From Arachis hypogaea (taxonomy: Eukaryota > Streptophyta > Magnoliopsida > Fabales > Fabaceae): a DNA stretch of 64,000 bases. The stretch is taken from positions 103,271,363 to 103,335,362 of the forward strand of contig NC_092046.1 of the NCBI RefSeq assembly GCF_003086295.3, written 5' to 3'. The notes beneath the pieces are model-generated. The model did not search any database. It was not told the DNA's origin and was given only the letters and a program-made list of their open reading frames with translations. Shown piece after piece: positions 46,529-57,696 of this stretch (positions within the stretch are counted from its first letter, which is position 1; the number at the start of each line of letters is the position of its first letter). Made by a program: the position numbers and the translations under genes.

Positions 46529-47654
46529 ATGGCAGAAAACAGTGGCTCAAATCTAGTGTCCTACAATCTGACTGAAGGACAATCAAGCAACCGACCTCCT
46601 CTTTTCAATGGGAAAAACTATACCTATTGAAAGGAGAGAATGAAGATCTTTGTGCAAGCAATGGACTACAGACTCTGGAAGATCATCCTTGAAGGTCCTC
46701 AATATCCAACCGTCACAAGTTCCGAAGGAGTTGTCACTCACTCCTAAACCAGAAGCAAGCTGGACCGAAGAAGACAGAAAGACGGTTGAACTCAACGCCA
46801 AGGCGATCAACTTACTCAACTGTGCTATCAGCTTCGAGGAGTACCTACGGGTATCACGATGCACAACAGCAAAGGAAATCTGGGACAAACTCCTAGTCAC
46901 TCATGAAGGAACCACCATTGTAAAGAAGACCATGATAGATATGTTAAACAGAGAGTATAAAATCTTTGCAATGAAGGAAGGAGAATCCATTGATGAGCTG
47001 TTTGAGCGCTTCAACACCATTATTGTTGGCTTGGATGCTATGGGAATTAAGTATCTTGAATCTGTGATAGTGAGAAGAGTGTTGAGATGTCTCACAAAAG
47101 AGTGGGAAACAAAAGCTTTAATTATTTATGAGAGTAGTGGTCTTGACTCCATGACTTATGATGATTTGAGAGGAAATTTACTTGCTTTTAAAAATAACTA
47201 TTTGAAAAAAGATTCAAAAAAGAAAGGAATAACTTTCTCATCTGTTACTAACCCTCTGGATGATGAATCCAGTGATAACTCATCTGAAAATGAATTTGTG
47301 TTGTTTGCAAAAAAATTCAGGAAAATGGTGAAGCTCAAGGAGAGAGGCAAAGGAGGCAGCTTAAGAAAACAGAAGAAAGATTTCAACAAGGTGACTTGCT
47401 ACAACTGTAAAGAAACGGGGCACTTCAAATCTGACTACCCTAAGTTAAAAAAGGAAGAAAAACAGAAGAAAGAAAAGAAAAAGGGACTGATGGCATCATG
47501 GGAAGATCTTGAAAATGACTCTGAAGATGATGAAGAATCTGAAACAAAGTCTCAACCATGCCTTATGGCTGACCACGTTGAGCAGGTAATCATTTCTAAC
47601 CGTGACACAGAATCTCTTCATCTTATGATAGATCATCTTTCTGAAAAAATATGA
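46529..47654 (+). pseudogene. gag: gag of copia F
   Basis: ATG at 46529 opens MAENSGSNLVSYNL. TGA at 46628-46630 replaces an expected Trp, and a one-base shift near 46725-46745 moves the frame. The rest (to 47654) includes the UBN2-type gag core (AKEIWDKLLVTHEG...DMLNREYKIF) and a zinc knuckle CYNCKETGHFKSDY whose last Cys is Tyr. A basic/acidic tail follows. Confidence 0.88.
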
Positions 47655-47660
47655 TGCTTT

Positions 47661-49783
47661 TTGCTGGATAATCAAGAACTTGAACAAAAAATTATCATCC
47701 TTAAAGAAGAAAATGGATTTCTAAAAGAAAAGCTAAGGGAGGCCGAAACTGCTTGTGATCTTGTTAAAGAAAATAAGCAGTTAAAAGCCCAACTTAGGAG
47801 CTGTGAAAGTGATCATTCGGTTGTTACTTATGTTGATTGTTTTAAAAGGAATGAAGAGTTGCTTAAAGAGGTCAAAAGGCTTAACGAAGACTTAGCCAAA
47901 TTCACATAAAATTATGAAAATTTGAATCAAATCTTGGCTAGCCAAAAACCTCTTTATGATAAAGCTGGCTTGGGGTTTTATAAATCTGTTGAAAAATCCC
48001 ATTTTGAAAATATTTCTTCATCTTCCAATGATACAAGTTTTCAAAATCCAAGAAGCTTTAAAAAACAGCAACTCCAAGATTTTGTAGGTTATGTAACTGA
48101 GTTGGACATTTTTCCATACAATGCTTTTTTGGTGAAAGGATGATAGGTGATAAAGTTTACAAGGTTGTTTTTTATTATAATGGCTTAGGACATAAGAGAT
48201 AGTTTAACGTGAAAGGATCCAAGAAAATTTGGATACCTAAGGTCACTTGAGCTTGTTTTGTAGGTATGCCTAGCGTCCAAATGGAAAGAAAATATGTGGT
48301 ATAGGGATAGCGGATGCTCTAGGAATATGACCGGAAAGACAACCTTCTTCATAAAGCTTGATGAATATGATGGAGGACTTGTCACTTTTGGTGATGATGC
48401 AAAAGAAAAAATAGTGGTTGTTGGGAAAGTTGGTAAAAGCTTTTAATCTTGTATAAATGATGTCCTTCTTGTAAATGGTTTGAAATATAATTTACTTAGT
48501 ATTATTCAATTGTGTGATTTAGGTTTTGAAGTTATTTTTAGAAAGTTTGTGTGTTTGGTTGTTTGTGAGAAAACTGGGGATATTTTATTTGAAGCTAAGA
48601 GGTGCAATAATGTGTATGGATTGACGCTTGAGGACTTGAAAGAACAAAATGTAACTTGTTTTACCTCTCTTGAATCTGAAAAATGGCTATGGCATAGAAA
48701 GTTGGGTCATGCTAGCATGTACCAAATTTCTAAGCTAGTTAAGAAAAATTTGGTTAGAGGAATTCCAAATATCAAATTTGATAAGGACCTTACTTGTGAT
48801 GCTTGCCAATTGGGCAAACAAGTAAAATCCTCTTTTAAACCAAAAGATGGAATCTCAACCAAAAGGCCATTAGAGATGTTACACATTGATCTTTTTGGTC
48901 CAACAAGAACTCAAAGTTTAGGAGGTAAACACTATGGTCTTATGGTGGTAGATGATTACTCTAGATTTGGTTGGGTTCTTTTTTTTTGCTCATAAAAATG
49001 ATGCTTTTCATGCTTTTTCAACTCTATGTAAGAAAATTCAAAATGAAAAAGATTTAAAAATTGCCCATTTAAGAAGTGATCACGGAAGAGAATTTGAAAA
49101 CCAAGATTTTGAAAAATTCTGTGATGACTTTGGAATTTCTCATAACTTTTCATGCCCTAGAACCCCTCAACAAAATGGGGTGGTTGAGAGAAGGAATAGA
49201 AGCCTTCAAGAGATGACTAGGGCCATGCTATGTGAGAATGAGACTCCTAAATTTTTATGGGCTCAAGCTGTAAATACAGCTTATTACATTTTGAATAGGA
49301 CAATTATTAGAAAAAGGGTTGAAGAAAACCCCCTATGAGCTATGGAAAGGAACCCCTCCAAATCTTAAGTATTTTCATGTTTTTGGATACAAATGTTTTG
49401 TACTTAACAATAAAGAAAATCTTGGGAAATTTGATCCGAAATCCTATGAAGGAATGTTTGTTGGATACTCCACTACTAGCAAGGCCTATAGAATTTATCT
49501 CAAAGAGCATAGGACCATAGAGAAATCCATACATGTTATTTTTTGTGATTCTAATTTAATTCCCAGTACTGTGATAGATGATGATTCAGATTGTGAAGAA
49601 GCTGGAACAAGTAAAGAAAATCCCAAATCTGTTCAGAATGAAGAATCTGCCAGTCCAGTTTTGTCTCGTCAGATTGAAGGAGACATTTCCATTTTGTCTC
49701 CTGAGCAGACACGAGAAACTGAAATAGTGAGACCACCAGAAACTCATCAAAGCTCAACACCACTCCAGAAGCCTAGAGAATAG
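47661..49783 (+). pseudogene. pol: Coiled-coil linker, protease and integrase of copia F
   Basis: 47661-47909 encodes a Leu/Glu/Lys coiled coil. The protease motif WYRDSGCSRNMTG is near 48300. Integrase follows: HHCC finger (LWHRKLGHASM ... CDACQLGKQ), D in LHIDLFGP, D in LRSDHGREFE, and E in QQNGVVERRNRSL. Breaks: stops near 47907, 48143 and 48445, a slip in a T9 run near 48985 and a frame change near 49325. The tail to 49783 is Ser/Glu-rich. Confidence 0.88.
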
Positions 49784-49789
49784 AAGTCT

Positions 49790-51380
49790 ATGAGGGGTTA
49801 TCCTCATGACTTTATAATCGGTGATCCCTCTCAAGGTGTAACAACAAGATCCTCAACCAAAAGGCAATCCGAACCAAGCAATTTTGCCCTCTTGTCACAA
49901 ATGGAGCCCAACAATGTCAAACAAACTCTTGAAGATCCATCATGGGTCAAAGCAATGCAAGAAGAGCTTGCTCAATTCGACAAGCTAAGAATGAGGTTTG
50001 GACACTAGTACCTCATCTGGATGGTAAAAAAGTTATGGGTACTAAGTGGGTGTTTAAAAATAAACTTGGTGAGGATGGACAAGTTGTTCATAACAAGGCT
50101 AGATTAGTGGCCCAAGGTTACGATCAAGAGGAGGGTATAGATTTTGATGAGTCTTTTGCTCCGGTAGCTAGAATAGAAGCAATTAGGTTGCTTCTTGCCT
50201 ATGCTGCCCATAAGGGCTTCAAAATGTTTCAAATGGATGTTAAATGTGCTTTCCTTAATGGCTTTATTGATGGAGAAGTGTATGTGGCACAACCCCCCGG
50301 TTTCGAACATAAAGATTTTCCAAATCATGTTTTTAAACTATCTAAGGCTCTTTATGGTCTTAGACAAGCTCCAAGAGCTTGGTATGAAAGGCTTAGTGCC
50401 TTCTTGTTAGAAAATCAATTTCAAAGGGGTACCACCGACACTACTTTATTTATTAAAGCATCTAATGATGATATTCTCCTAGTTCAAGTTTATGTGGATG
50501 ACATTGTGTTTGGTTCGGCCAATGAGACCTTGTGTGAAGAGTTTGGAAAACTCATGACTAGTGAGTTTGAGATGAGTTTAATGGAGAGCTTACTTTCTTT
50601 CTTGGCCTTCAAATTAAACAAACTCCTAGTGGTACCTTTATTCACCAAGGAAAGTATGCAAAAGAACTTATCAAAAAATTTGGCCTAGAAAGCTCCAAAC
50701 CAATGGGAACACCAATGCATCCTAACACAAAACTTGAAAAGGATGATGATGGCCAAGATGTGAATAAAACAAGGTATAGAGGAATGATAGGTTCACTTAT
50801 GTACCTTACCTCCTCTAGACCGGATATTGTTCAAAGTGTGGGTGTATGCTCAAGGTTTCAATCTCACCCAAAAGAATCCCATCTTTCGGCCGTTAAGCGC
50901 ATCATTAGATACATCAAGGGGACTAGTGATTATAGCTTGTGGTATCCTAAATCTGATGACTTTTGTGCAATAGGGTTTTGTGATGTAGATTATGCGGGAG
51001 ATAGGATGGATAGACGGAGTACATCCGGCATGTGTTGCTTCCTTGGAAGCTCACTCAACATGTGGTCAAGCAAAAAGTAAGCCACAGTGGCTCTATCCAC
51101 AGCTGAAACTGAATATATTTCTGCATATGCATGTTGCTCACAATTAATTTGGTTAAAAACGCAGTTGGAATATTACAAATTAAAGATCAATAGTATACCC
51201 TTATTTTGTGACAATATGAGTGCCATTAACATCCTGTTTTGCACTCAAGAACCAAACACATTGAGATAAAATATCATTTTATTAGAGAACATGTGCAAAA
51301 GGGTACTATTGATATTCAATTTATAAAATCTGAAGACCAACTTGCTGATATTTTTACAAAACCCCTCTGTAAAGAATGAT
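49790..51380 (+). pseudogene. pol: Reverse transcriptase and RNase H of copia F
   Basis: A frame change near 49990 leads into [22 protein letters not shown] runs through [12 protein letters not shown] and the YVDD box near 50491. Another shift occurs near 50590-50690. RNase H contains TKLEKDDDGQD, SRPDIVQSVGVCSRF, GFCDVDYAGDRMDRRS (Val for Ala) and LSTAETEY, with TAA at 51078-51080 for an expected Gln. The last part, to FTKPL, is frameshifted after 51240. Confidence 0.88.
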
Positions 51381-51888
51381 TCTGCACTTTGAGAAAAAGT
51401 TTGGGAACGTTTGATTTAAGTTCTATTGATAACTTGTGAAATATTGATTCTGCTCAGTTTTGTCTATTAGGAATGGACGAGATAAAAATAAAAGTGTTGG
51501 AAGGGCTGTGATCAAGGGGGAGACAGCACCAAAGATTAATTCTCATGGCCCCCACCAAATTTCCTTGACCCCATTCTGACCGTTTTGTTAGTTTCTCTCT
51601 CTGAAAATCAAAATGTCTTTTTGTTGTCTCATCAAATCTTATTGGAAGTGGTTATTGTCAAATCAAATCCTTCTCTTCACCTAATCCCTTGATTCTAGGA
51701 AACCACCTTTTCAATTTATTTCAAATAAAAGGGAAACTCGCTGGGTATTAACCGCCACTTAATGGACATTTAATTCCCCTTAATTCTCTCGCTGCTCCAT
51801 ATTTATTGCTTCTCTAACCTCCCTCCTCCCTCACTCCATTCGGTTTCTACTCAATCCCCTCATATTCCACTTCTCCATTTTCACTACC
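51381..51888 (+). promoter_or_regulatory. Spacer between pol and extra ORF of F, with purine tract and promoter-like motif
   Basis: ATCAAGGGGGAGACAGC at about 51511-51527 looks like a plus-strand primer tract although the LTR is 2.6 kb away. At 51752-51779 CCGCCACTTAATGGACATTT is followed by AATTCCCC, close to the motif upstream of the antisense ORF of C. C/T-rich sequence follows up to the ATG at 51889, like a plant 5' UTR. Confidence 0.5.
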
Positions 51889-53301
51889 ATGAAAAAGAAA
51901 ACTGCTCCCAGGAAAAGCGAACGCATTCTTTTCTCTAAAAAACCATCCACTCCACAATCTCATACTCACATCCATATTCACTCTATATCATCATCTTCTC
52001 CCTCACCTCCCTCAAAGCAAACCGACACCATGCGTAGGAAGGTCATAGCTACAAAAACTTCTTCAAGGAAGAAGAAAGAGAGAGTTCCCGTGGAAGAAGA
52101 GGAAGAGTCTCACACATCACCCATTCCGTCTCCACCACCATCTCCACAGAAGAAAGTCACACCCAGGAAGAGTGGCCAGAAATCAAAAGGATTTGCTCTG
52201 CACAACACTAAGGAACCTGCAAACCTGGAATCTTTGGACTTCAAGAACAAATTCAGCAAGACACACTCTCACTATGACCCTGCCCGATTCAACTCCTGTG
52301 CTTCATATGAATTCCATAAAGAAGTCTTGGAAAAGCGTCATCTCTGTGCAACCTACCTTGTCAACCTGGACTCTCTCACCAGCAAGGGGATAAATGTGTC
52401 TCCTCTTTTTAAACTGCTTCAATGGACTCCTCTGCTTTACATCGAGAAGCCAGTTTACCCAGGTTTAGTTCGAGAGTTCTACGCCAACTTGAGACTTATT
52501 GATGGTACCATACATTCATACGTGAAGAGAGTTCACATCACACTTGACACTGCCACCATTGGGACGGCCTTGGGCTACAAGGAGGAAGGGCCGCGAGCAT
52601 ACATTGCCGAAAAGTGGGACTCACAGGTCGGCATTCCCTACAAGGTTGTTCTTCAACATATTTATGAGAATCTCTCTGGCTTGGATGGCACTACCCCCAC
52701 CTACAAAGCTCTCGGACCAACCAATTCTCTGCTTCACAGAATTGTAACCCACATTCTGACTCCTCAAAGCGGCTCTCACAATAGAGTAACACTCTCTGAC
52801 TCTCTTATTATCTTTGCACTTGTTACATCTACCCCTATATCTTTTGGTTATCTTATGATCCGACATATGTGGGAATCGGTAAAAAGCACCAAAAAGGCAA
52901 ATATGCCCTATGGTATGTTCTTAACCAGCATCTTTGAATATTTTAAAGTTGACCTTCTGAATGAGGCTGTAGAGAACAAAGTGTCAATGATCAAGGGAGG
53001 TGGAGCGGTTAAGGGAACAAAGGGCAAGAAATTTGGGGCTTCGGAGAGTGACTATGAGAGTCGGCCCGAATCTTCCAAGGCAACTGAATCCATTAGGGAA
53101 ATTCTCACTGAATTTTCAAATATGTCAGAACTCATGATACAATTCCATAAAGCAGGACGCAAGTTAGCGTATGAAAATGAGAAGGCTTGGGGAAGATGCA
53201 AAGATAAAGTCAGTTTGATGCTAGAAAGTCTTGATGAGGATCCGGAAAATGCAAGTGAAGAAGGAGCTGAAGCATCTGATTTTCATCTCTCTGATGATTA
53301 A
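51889..53301 (+). CDS. Extra 3' ORF of copia F, putative plant transposon protein domain
   Basis: 470 residues, intact. Residues 1-95 are basic and Ser/Pro-rich (MKKKTAPRKSERILFSKK). From about 130 to 350 it contains RFNSCASYEFHKEVLEKRH, LVREFYANLRLIDG and HITLDTATIGTALGYKEEG, which I recognise as the plant domain seen in many retrotransposon-borne proteins (Transposase_32 type, from memory). The tail is acidic. It occupies the place of an envelope gene, but I see no signal peptide or membrane helix. The frame is uninterrupted while gag-pol is broken in many places. Confidence 0.75.
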   Translation: MKKKTAPRKSERILFSKKPSTPQSHTHIHIHSISSSSPSPPSKQTDTMRRKVIATKTSSRKKKERVPVEEEEESHTSPIPSPPPSPQKKVTPRKSGQKSKGFALHNTKEPANLESLDFKNKFSKTHSHYDPARFNSCASYEFHKEVLEKRHLCATYLVNLDSLTSKGINVSPLFKLLQWTPLLYIEKPVYPGLVREFYANLRLIDGTIHSYVKRVHITLDTATIGTALGYKEEGPRAYIAEKWDSQVGIPYKVVLQHIYENLSGLDGTTPTYKALGPTNSLLHRIVTHILTPQSGSHNRVTLSDSLIIFALVTSTPISFGYLMIRHMWESVKSTKKANMPYGMFLTSIFEYFKVDLLNEAVENKVSMIKGGGAVKGTKGKKFGASESDYESRPESSKATESIREILTEFSNMSELMIQFHKAGRKLAYENEKAWGRCKDKVSLMLESLDEDPENASEEGAEASDFHLSDD

Positions 53302-54171
53302 ACTTCTGTTTAGTGTTTGATATTGGCACACTTAGACTCAATTTGATACTCTGTTTTGGCTTGTTACTATTAGTACTATAACTCTGTGATACTCTGTGGA
53401 TACTTTTGGAAATATTTTGGATATTCTGCTTGCTATGTCATATTCTTTTTGCAGGTGCCCCTTGATGCCAAAAGGGGGAGGAATGGTTCTGAAAATTGAA
53501 AATGGAAAACAAGAGATGAAACTCCTTTGAGAGTTCATGATCACGAGTTCATGATTACCCTTGTTTATGCTTGCTTGATAATGCATGTCGATAATGCACT
53601 TGTTTTATCATGATTGCTGCTGATTGCTTAATGTTTATCTTGGTAAAATGCTTGGTTGATTGTTGATTATAATTATGAAGCATTTGTTTTACCTTGATAT
53701 AATGATTGCTGTTTTGGACTTATTTTTGGCAGTTCCTTTAAGCTGAAAATATGAATTTTACTATGGCTTGAGATGATCATGAATGATTAGAAAACATTCT
53801 TTTGCTATGATCAATCTGCCTTGTTTTTATTAGAAAATATTCAGGAAACATCATGCTGTTTGCTTTTGTATGATTGAGCAGAAAATCAAATTATTGATAA
53901 CAAAGGGTTTTGATTATCATTCACTTCTGCCCATAAATCAAGCCATTCAACATTGCATACTGAATATGTTGTATAACATTGTTGCCTTAGGCTTGATAAA
54001 AATTGTTACAGGTATGAAGCTTCCCTTGGTAAAATAAGCATACATCAAGGGGGAGCCATGTGACAATTAGAAAGGGGGAGAAATTCAAATATTCAAAGGG
54101 AGTATTCTATACTTCAATCTTTTATTTTTTTCCATTTCAATTTTAATAATGTTTGTCATTAAGAAGGAGAT
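53302..54171 (+). other. 3' non-coding region of F with repeated purine tracts
   Basis: AAAAGGGGGAGG at about 53470-53481, TCAAGGGGGAGCC at about 54045-54056, GAAAGGGGGAGAA at about 54070-54082 and AAGAAGGAGA (54161-54170) next to the 3' LTR. The last is the likely plus-strand primer. No ORF is supported. Confidence 0.65.
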
Positions 54172-55069
54172 TGATGAGTTTGAAAAACTCTAAAATAACA
54201 TTTGTGATGACTAAACATTATTAATCTAATTAAATGCAAAAATATTAATTCATATATGGTGATGAAAATTATTTTTGCTATGCAGGTTCTGTTTGGACCG
54301 AATACAAAAAGAAATTGTTGCAAACTAACCTTCAGCTTTGATGTCAATATGATTGTGTTGGCTGATTTATTTTAATGGGCCAGTTTGATTTATTATTACA
54401 AGCCCAATATGCTTTTAAGAATTAAGCCTTGTTCAAAGTATGGCATACTATATGGCTGATGTAAATTGTGTTTAATTGGGCCAATTTCTACTAACATCAA
54501 CCATAAGCCCAAATTAAACCAATGATCCAATGCTTGGTCCGAAACCCATTGAAAGAAAGCAAATTGGTTTCATGCCTCCAATGGATTCCATTTCTTGTTG
54601 GGGGATGGATTTCAAAATTTAATTTGCTAGCATTGGAAATATAAAAGAGAGAGAAAAAGTATGATTGACATGATTGATTGGTTTAATGCAACACGCCACT
54701 CAGCAAGGGAAGTAAAAGCAACCTCATTTTAATTAATTTGTTCTATTTCAATTAATTGCTTTTCTTCTAATCTCATCTTCTCTCTCATCTTTCTTTCTTC
54801 TCTTTCAGTCATTACCCAGCAACCATGAAAGCTACACCTAGCCACCGAAAAGAAGATAGAGCAAGCAACAATACCATCACAATGATGGCAAGAAAAAGCA
54901 AACGAAAAGTATGCTGTGGCTAAGATCCTCCTTCACTTGTGGTAAGATTTTGTGAAGAGATCTTGGCTCCTCCATACCAAAAATGGAAGTGAAGATCTCG
55001 TCCAATAGAGAGGAAGATCTTGGAAAGGATGGCTTGTCTCTGACTCGGCTCAACCATCACAGGAGGTAG
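54172..55069 (+). repeat. 3' LTR of F, first 898 bp
   Basis: TGATGAGTTTGAAAAACTC onward, aligned with 32581-32624 plus 42873-43735 of the 5' LTR. It is interrupted at ACAGGAGGTAG by the G LTR; the flank GGTAG (55065-55069) should be repeated after G, outside the window. Confidence 0.92.
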
Positions 55070-56632
55070 TGGTGCACGAATTGTGAATCACACTTTTTTC
55101 ACAACGCGTACCACTAACCAGCAAGTGCACTGGGTCGTCCAAGTAATACCTTACGTGAGTAAGGGTCGAATCCCACGGAGATTGTTGGTTTGAAGCAATC
55201 TATGGTTATCTTGTAAATCTTAGTCAGGAAATTAATTATGTTTATCAGTTGAATTGCGAATAACCAAGAGAGCATAAATTAAAGGTTACTTGTTGTGCAG
55301 TAATGGAGAATATGTTGGAGTTTTGGAGATGCTTTGTCTTCTGAATCTCTGCTTTCCTCTGTCTTCTGATTCACGCACGCACGTCCTCCTATGGCAAGCT
55401 GTGTGTTGGTGGATCACCGTTGTCAATGGCTACCTTCCATCCTTCCAATGAAAACTACGCTCACGCGCTCTGTCACAGCACGGCTAATCACCGGTTGGTT
55501 CTCGATCCGGTTGGAATAGGATTTACTATCCTTTTGCGTCTGTCACTAACGCCCAGCCTTCAGGAGTTTGAAGCTCGTCACAGTCATTCAATCCTTGAAT
55601 CCTACTCGGAATACCACAGACAAGGTTTAGACTTTCCGGATTCTCATGAATGCCGCCATCAATTCTAGCTTATACCACGGAGATTCTGATTAAGGAATCT
55701 AAGAGATACTCATTCAATCGTATGTAGAACGGAGGTGGTTGTCAGACACACGTTCATGAATTAAGGAAGGTGATGAGTGTCACAGATCATCACCTCCTTC
55801 ACAATTAAGCGCGAATGAACATCTTAGATAGGAACAAGCGTGTTTGAATGGAAAACAGAAATACTTGCATTAATTCATTGAGACACAGCAGAGCTCCTCA
55901 CCCCCAACAATGGGGTTTAGAGACTCATGCCGTCAGAGAATACAAAGTTTAGATCTGAAATGTCATGAGGTGCAAAATAAATCTCTAAAAGTTGTTTAAA
56001 TACTAAACTAGTAGCCTAGGTTTACAAAAATTGGATAAACTATGATGGATGATGCAGAAATTCACTTCTGGGGCCCACTTCTGTGTGCTGGGGCCCACTT
56101 GGTGTGTGCTGGGGCTGAGACTTAAGCAATTCACGTGCAGAGGCCATTTGTGGAGTTGAACGCCAGTTTTTGTGCCAGTTTGGGCGTTCAACTCCAGTTT
56201 TTGATCCTTTTCTGGCGCTGGACGCCAGAATTGGGCAGAGGACTGGCGTTGAACGCCAGTTTACGTCATCTATTCTTGTGAAAAGTATGGCCTATTATAT
56301 ATTTCTGGAAATCCCTGGATGTCTACTTTCCAACGCAATTGGAAGCACGCCATTTTGAGTTCTATAGATCCAGAAAATCCACTTTGAGTGCAGGGAGGTC
56401 AGAATCCAACAGCATCAGCAGTCCTTTTTCAGCCTGAATCAGATTTTTGCTCAGCTCCTTCAATTTCAGCCAGAAAAATACTTGAAATTACAGAAAAACA
56501 CACAACTCATAGTAAAGTCCAGAAATATGAATTTTTCCTAAAAACTAATAGAAATAGACTAAAAACTAACTAAAACATACTCAAAACTATATGAAATTAT
56601 CCCCAAAAAGCGTATAAAATATCCGCTCATCA
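55070..56632 (-). repeat. 3' LTR of G (1563 bp)
   Basis: Family of A and of the LTR at 31801. The conserved U5 block is near 55121-55187 (GCAAGTGCACTGGGTCGTCC, GGGTCGAATCCCACGG). U3 holds palindromes: GGAGTTGAACGCCAG with its partner (56152-56197), CTGGCGCTGGACGCCAG (56212-56228) and ACTGGCGTTGAACGCCAGT (56242-56260). Confidence 0.95.
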
Positions 56633-56633
56633 C

Positions 56634-56670
56634 AACACCAAACTTAAACTGTTGCTTGTCCTCAAGCAAC
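56634..56670 (-). promoter_or_regulatory. Polypurine-junction module of G
   Basis: AACACCAAACTTA (56634-56646) followed by GTTGCTT-GTCCTC-AAGCAAC (56651-56670). The first stem pair is G-C where B and E have C-G. Confidence 0.72.
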
Positions 56671-57696
56671 TAGACAAATAAAATAGAAGACTAATAGGTT
56701 GAGAAGCAATAATATCTCAGAGTTTTTGATTCAAGCTCAGATCCTAATTAGATGAGCGGGACTAGTAGCTTTTTGCTTCTGAACAGTTTTGGCATCTCAC
56801 TTTATCCATTGAAGCTCAGAGTGATTGGCATCTATAGGAACTCAGAATTCAGATAGTGTTATTGATTCTCTTAGTTCAGTGTAATGATTCTTGAACACAG
56901 CTTCTTTATGAGTCTTGGCCGTGGCCCTAAGCACTTTGTTTTCCAGTATTACTACCGGATACATAAATGCCACAGACACATAACTGGGTGAACCTTTTCA
57001 GATTGTGACTCAGCTTTGCTAAAGTCCCCAATTAGAGGTGTCCAGAGTTCTTAAGCACACTCTTCTTTTTGCTTTGGACCTTGACTTTAACCGCTCAGTC
57101 TCAAGTTTTCACTTGACACCTGCACGCCACAAGCACATGGTTAGGGACAGCTTGGTTTAGCCGCTTAGACCAGGATTTTAGTCCTTTAGGCCCTCCTATC
57201 CACTGATGCTCAAAGCCTTGGGATCCTTTTTATTTGCCCTTGCCTTTTGGTTTTAAGAGCTTTTGGCTTTTTTTTTTTTTTTCTGCAAGCTTTGTTCTTT
57301 GCTGCTTTTTCTTGCTTCAAGAATCATTTTTATGATTTTTCAGATTATCAATAACATGTCTCATGTTCATCATTCTTTCAAGAGCCAACATATTTAACAG
57401 TTTTAAACAACAAATTCAAAAGACATATGCACTGTTCAAGCATTCATTCAGAAGATGGAAAGCATTGCCACCACATTTACCCAATTAGAATTTCTTTTAT
57501 TAAACTCGAAATTTTATTGCTTCTTATTCAAAAGATCTACTATTTTATTCATGTTTAATGATGATGAGAAAAATAAACTACAGCTTAATTGGAGATAAAA
57601 TCAAATAGATACTAATTACTATTATATGACTTCTAAGGTAAACTTTTATAAGGACACTGTCACAGAGTTAAGGCAGAAATTAGAAATTAACAACCT
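56671..57696. other. Non-coding stretch between extra ORF and 3' LTR of G
   Basis: T-rich, with a T18 run near 57270. No supported ORF. It contains the 3' end of the extra ORF transcript. Confidence 0.65.

Larger units (their letters stand above)
32581..55069 (+). mobile_element. F: Ty1/copia retrotransposon with long LTRs and an extra 3' ORF
   Basis: The 5' LTR starts TGATGAGTTTGG at 32581 and ends at 46468 after two nested insertions (E; solo LTR). The primer site at 46471 matches initiator tRNA-Met, gag-pol follows to about 51380, an extra ORF at 51889-53301, and the 3' LTR starts at 54172 and is cut by G at 55070. Net LTR length is about 1.9 kb. Domain order protease-integrase-RT-RNase H identifies copia; long LTRs and an ORF after pol suggest the SIRE/Maximus group. 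Comparable LTR parts differ by roughly 2% by eye. Confidence 0.9.
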
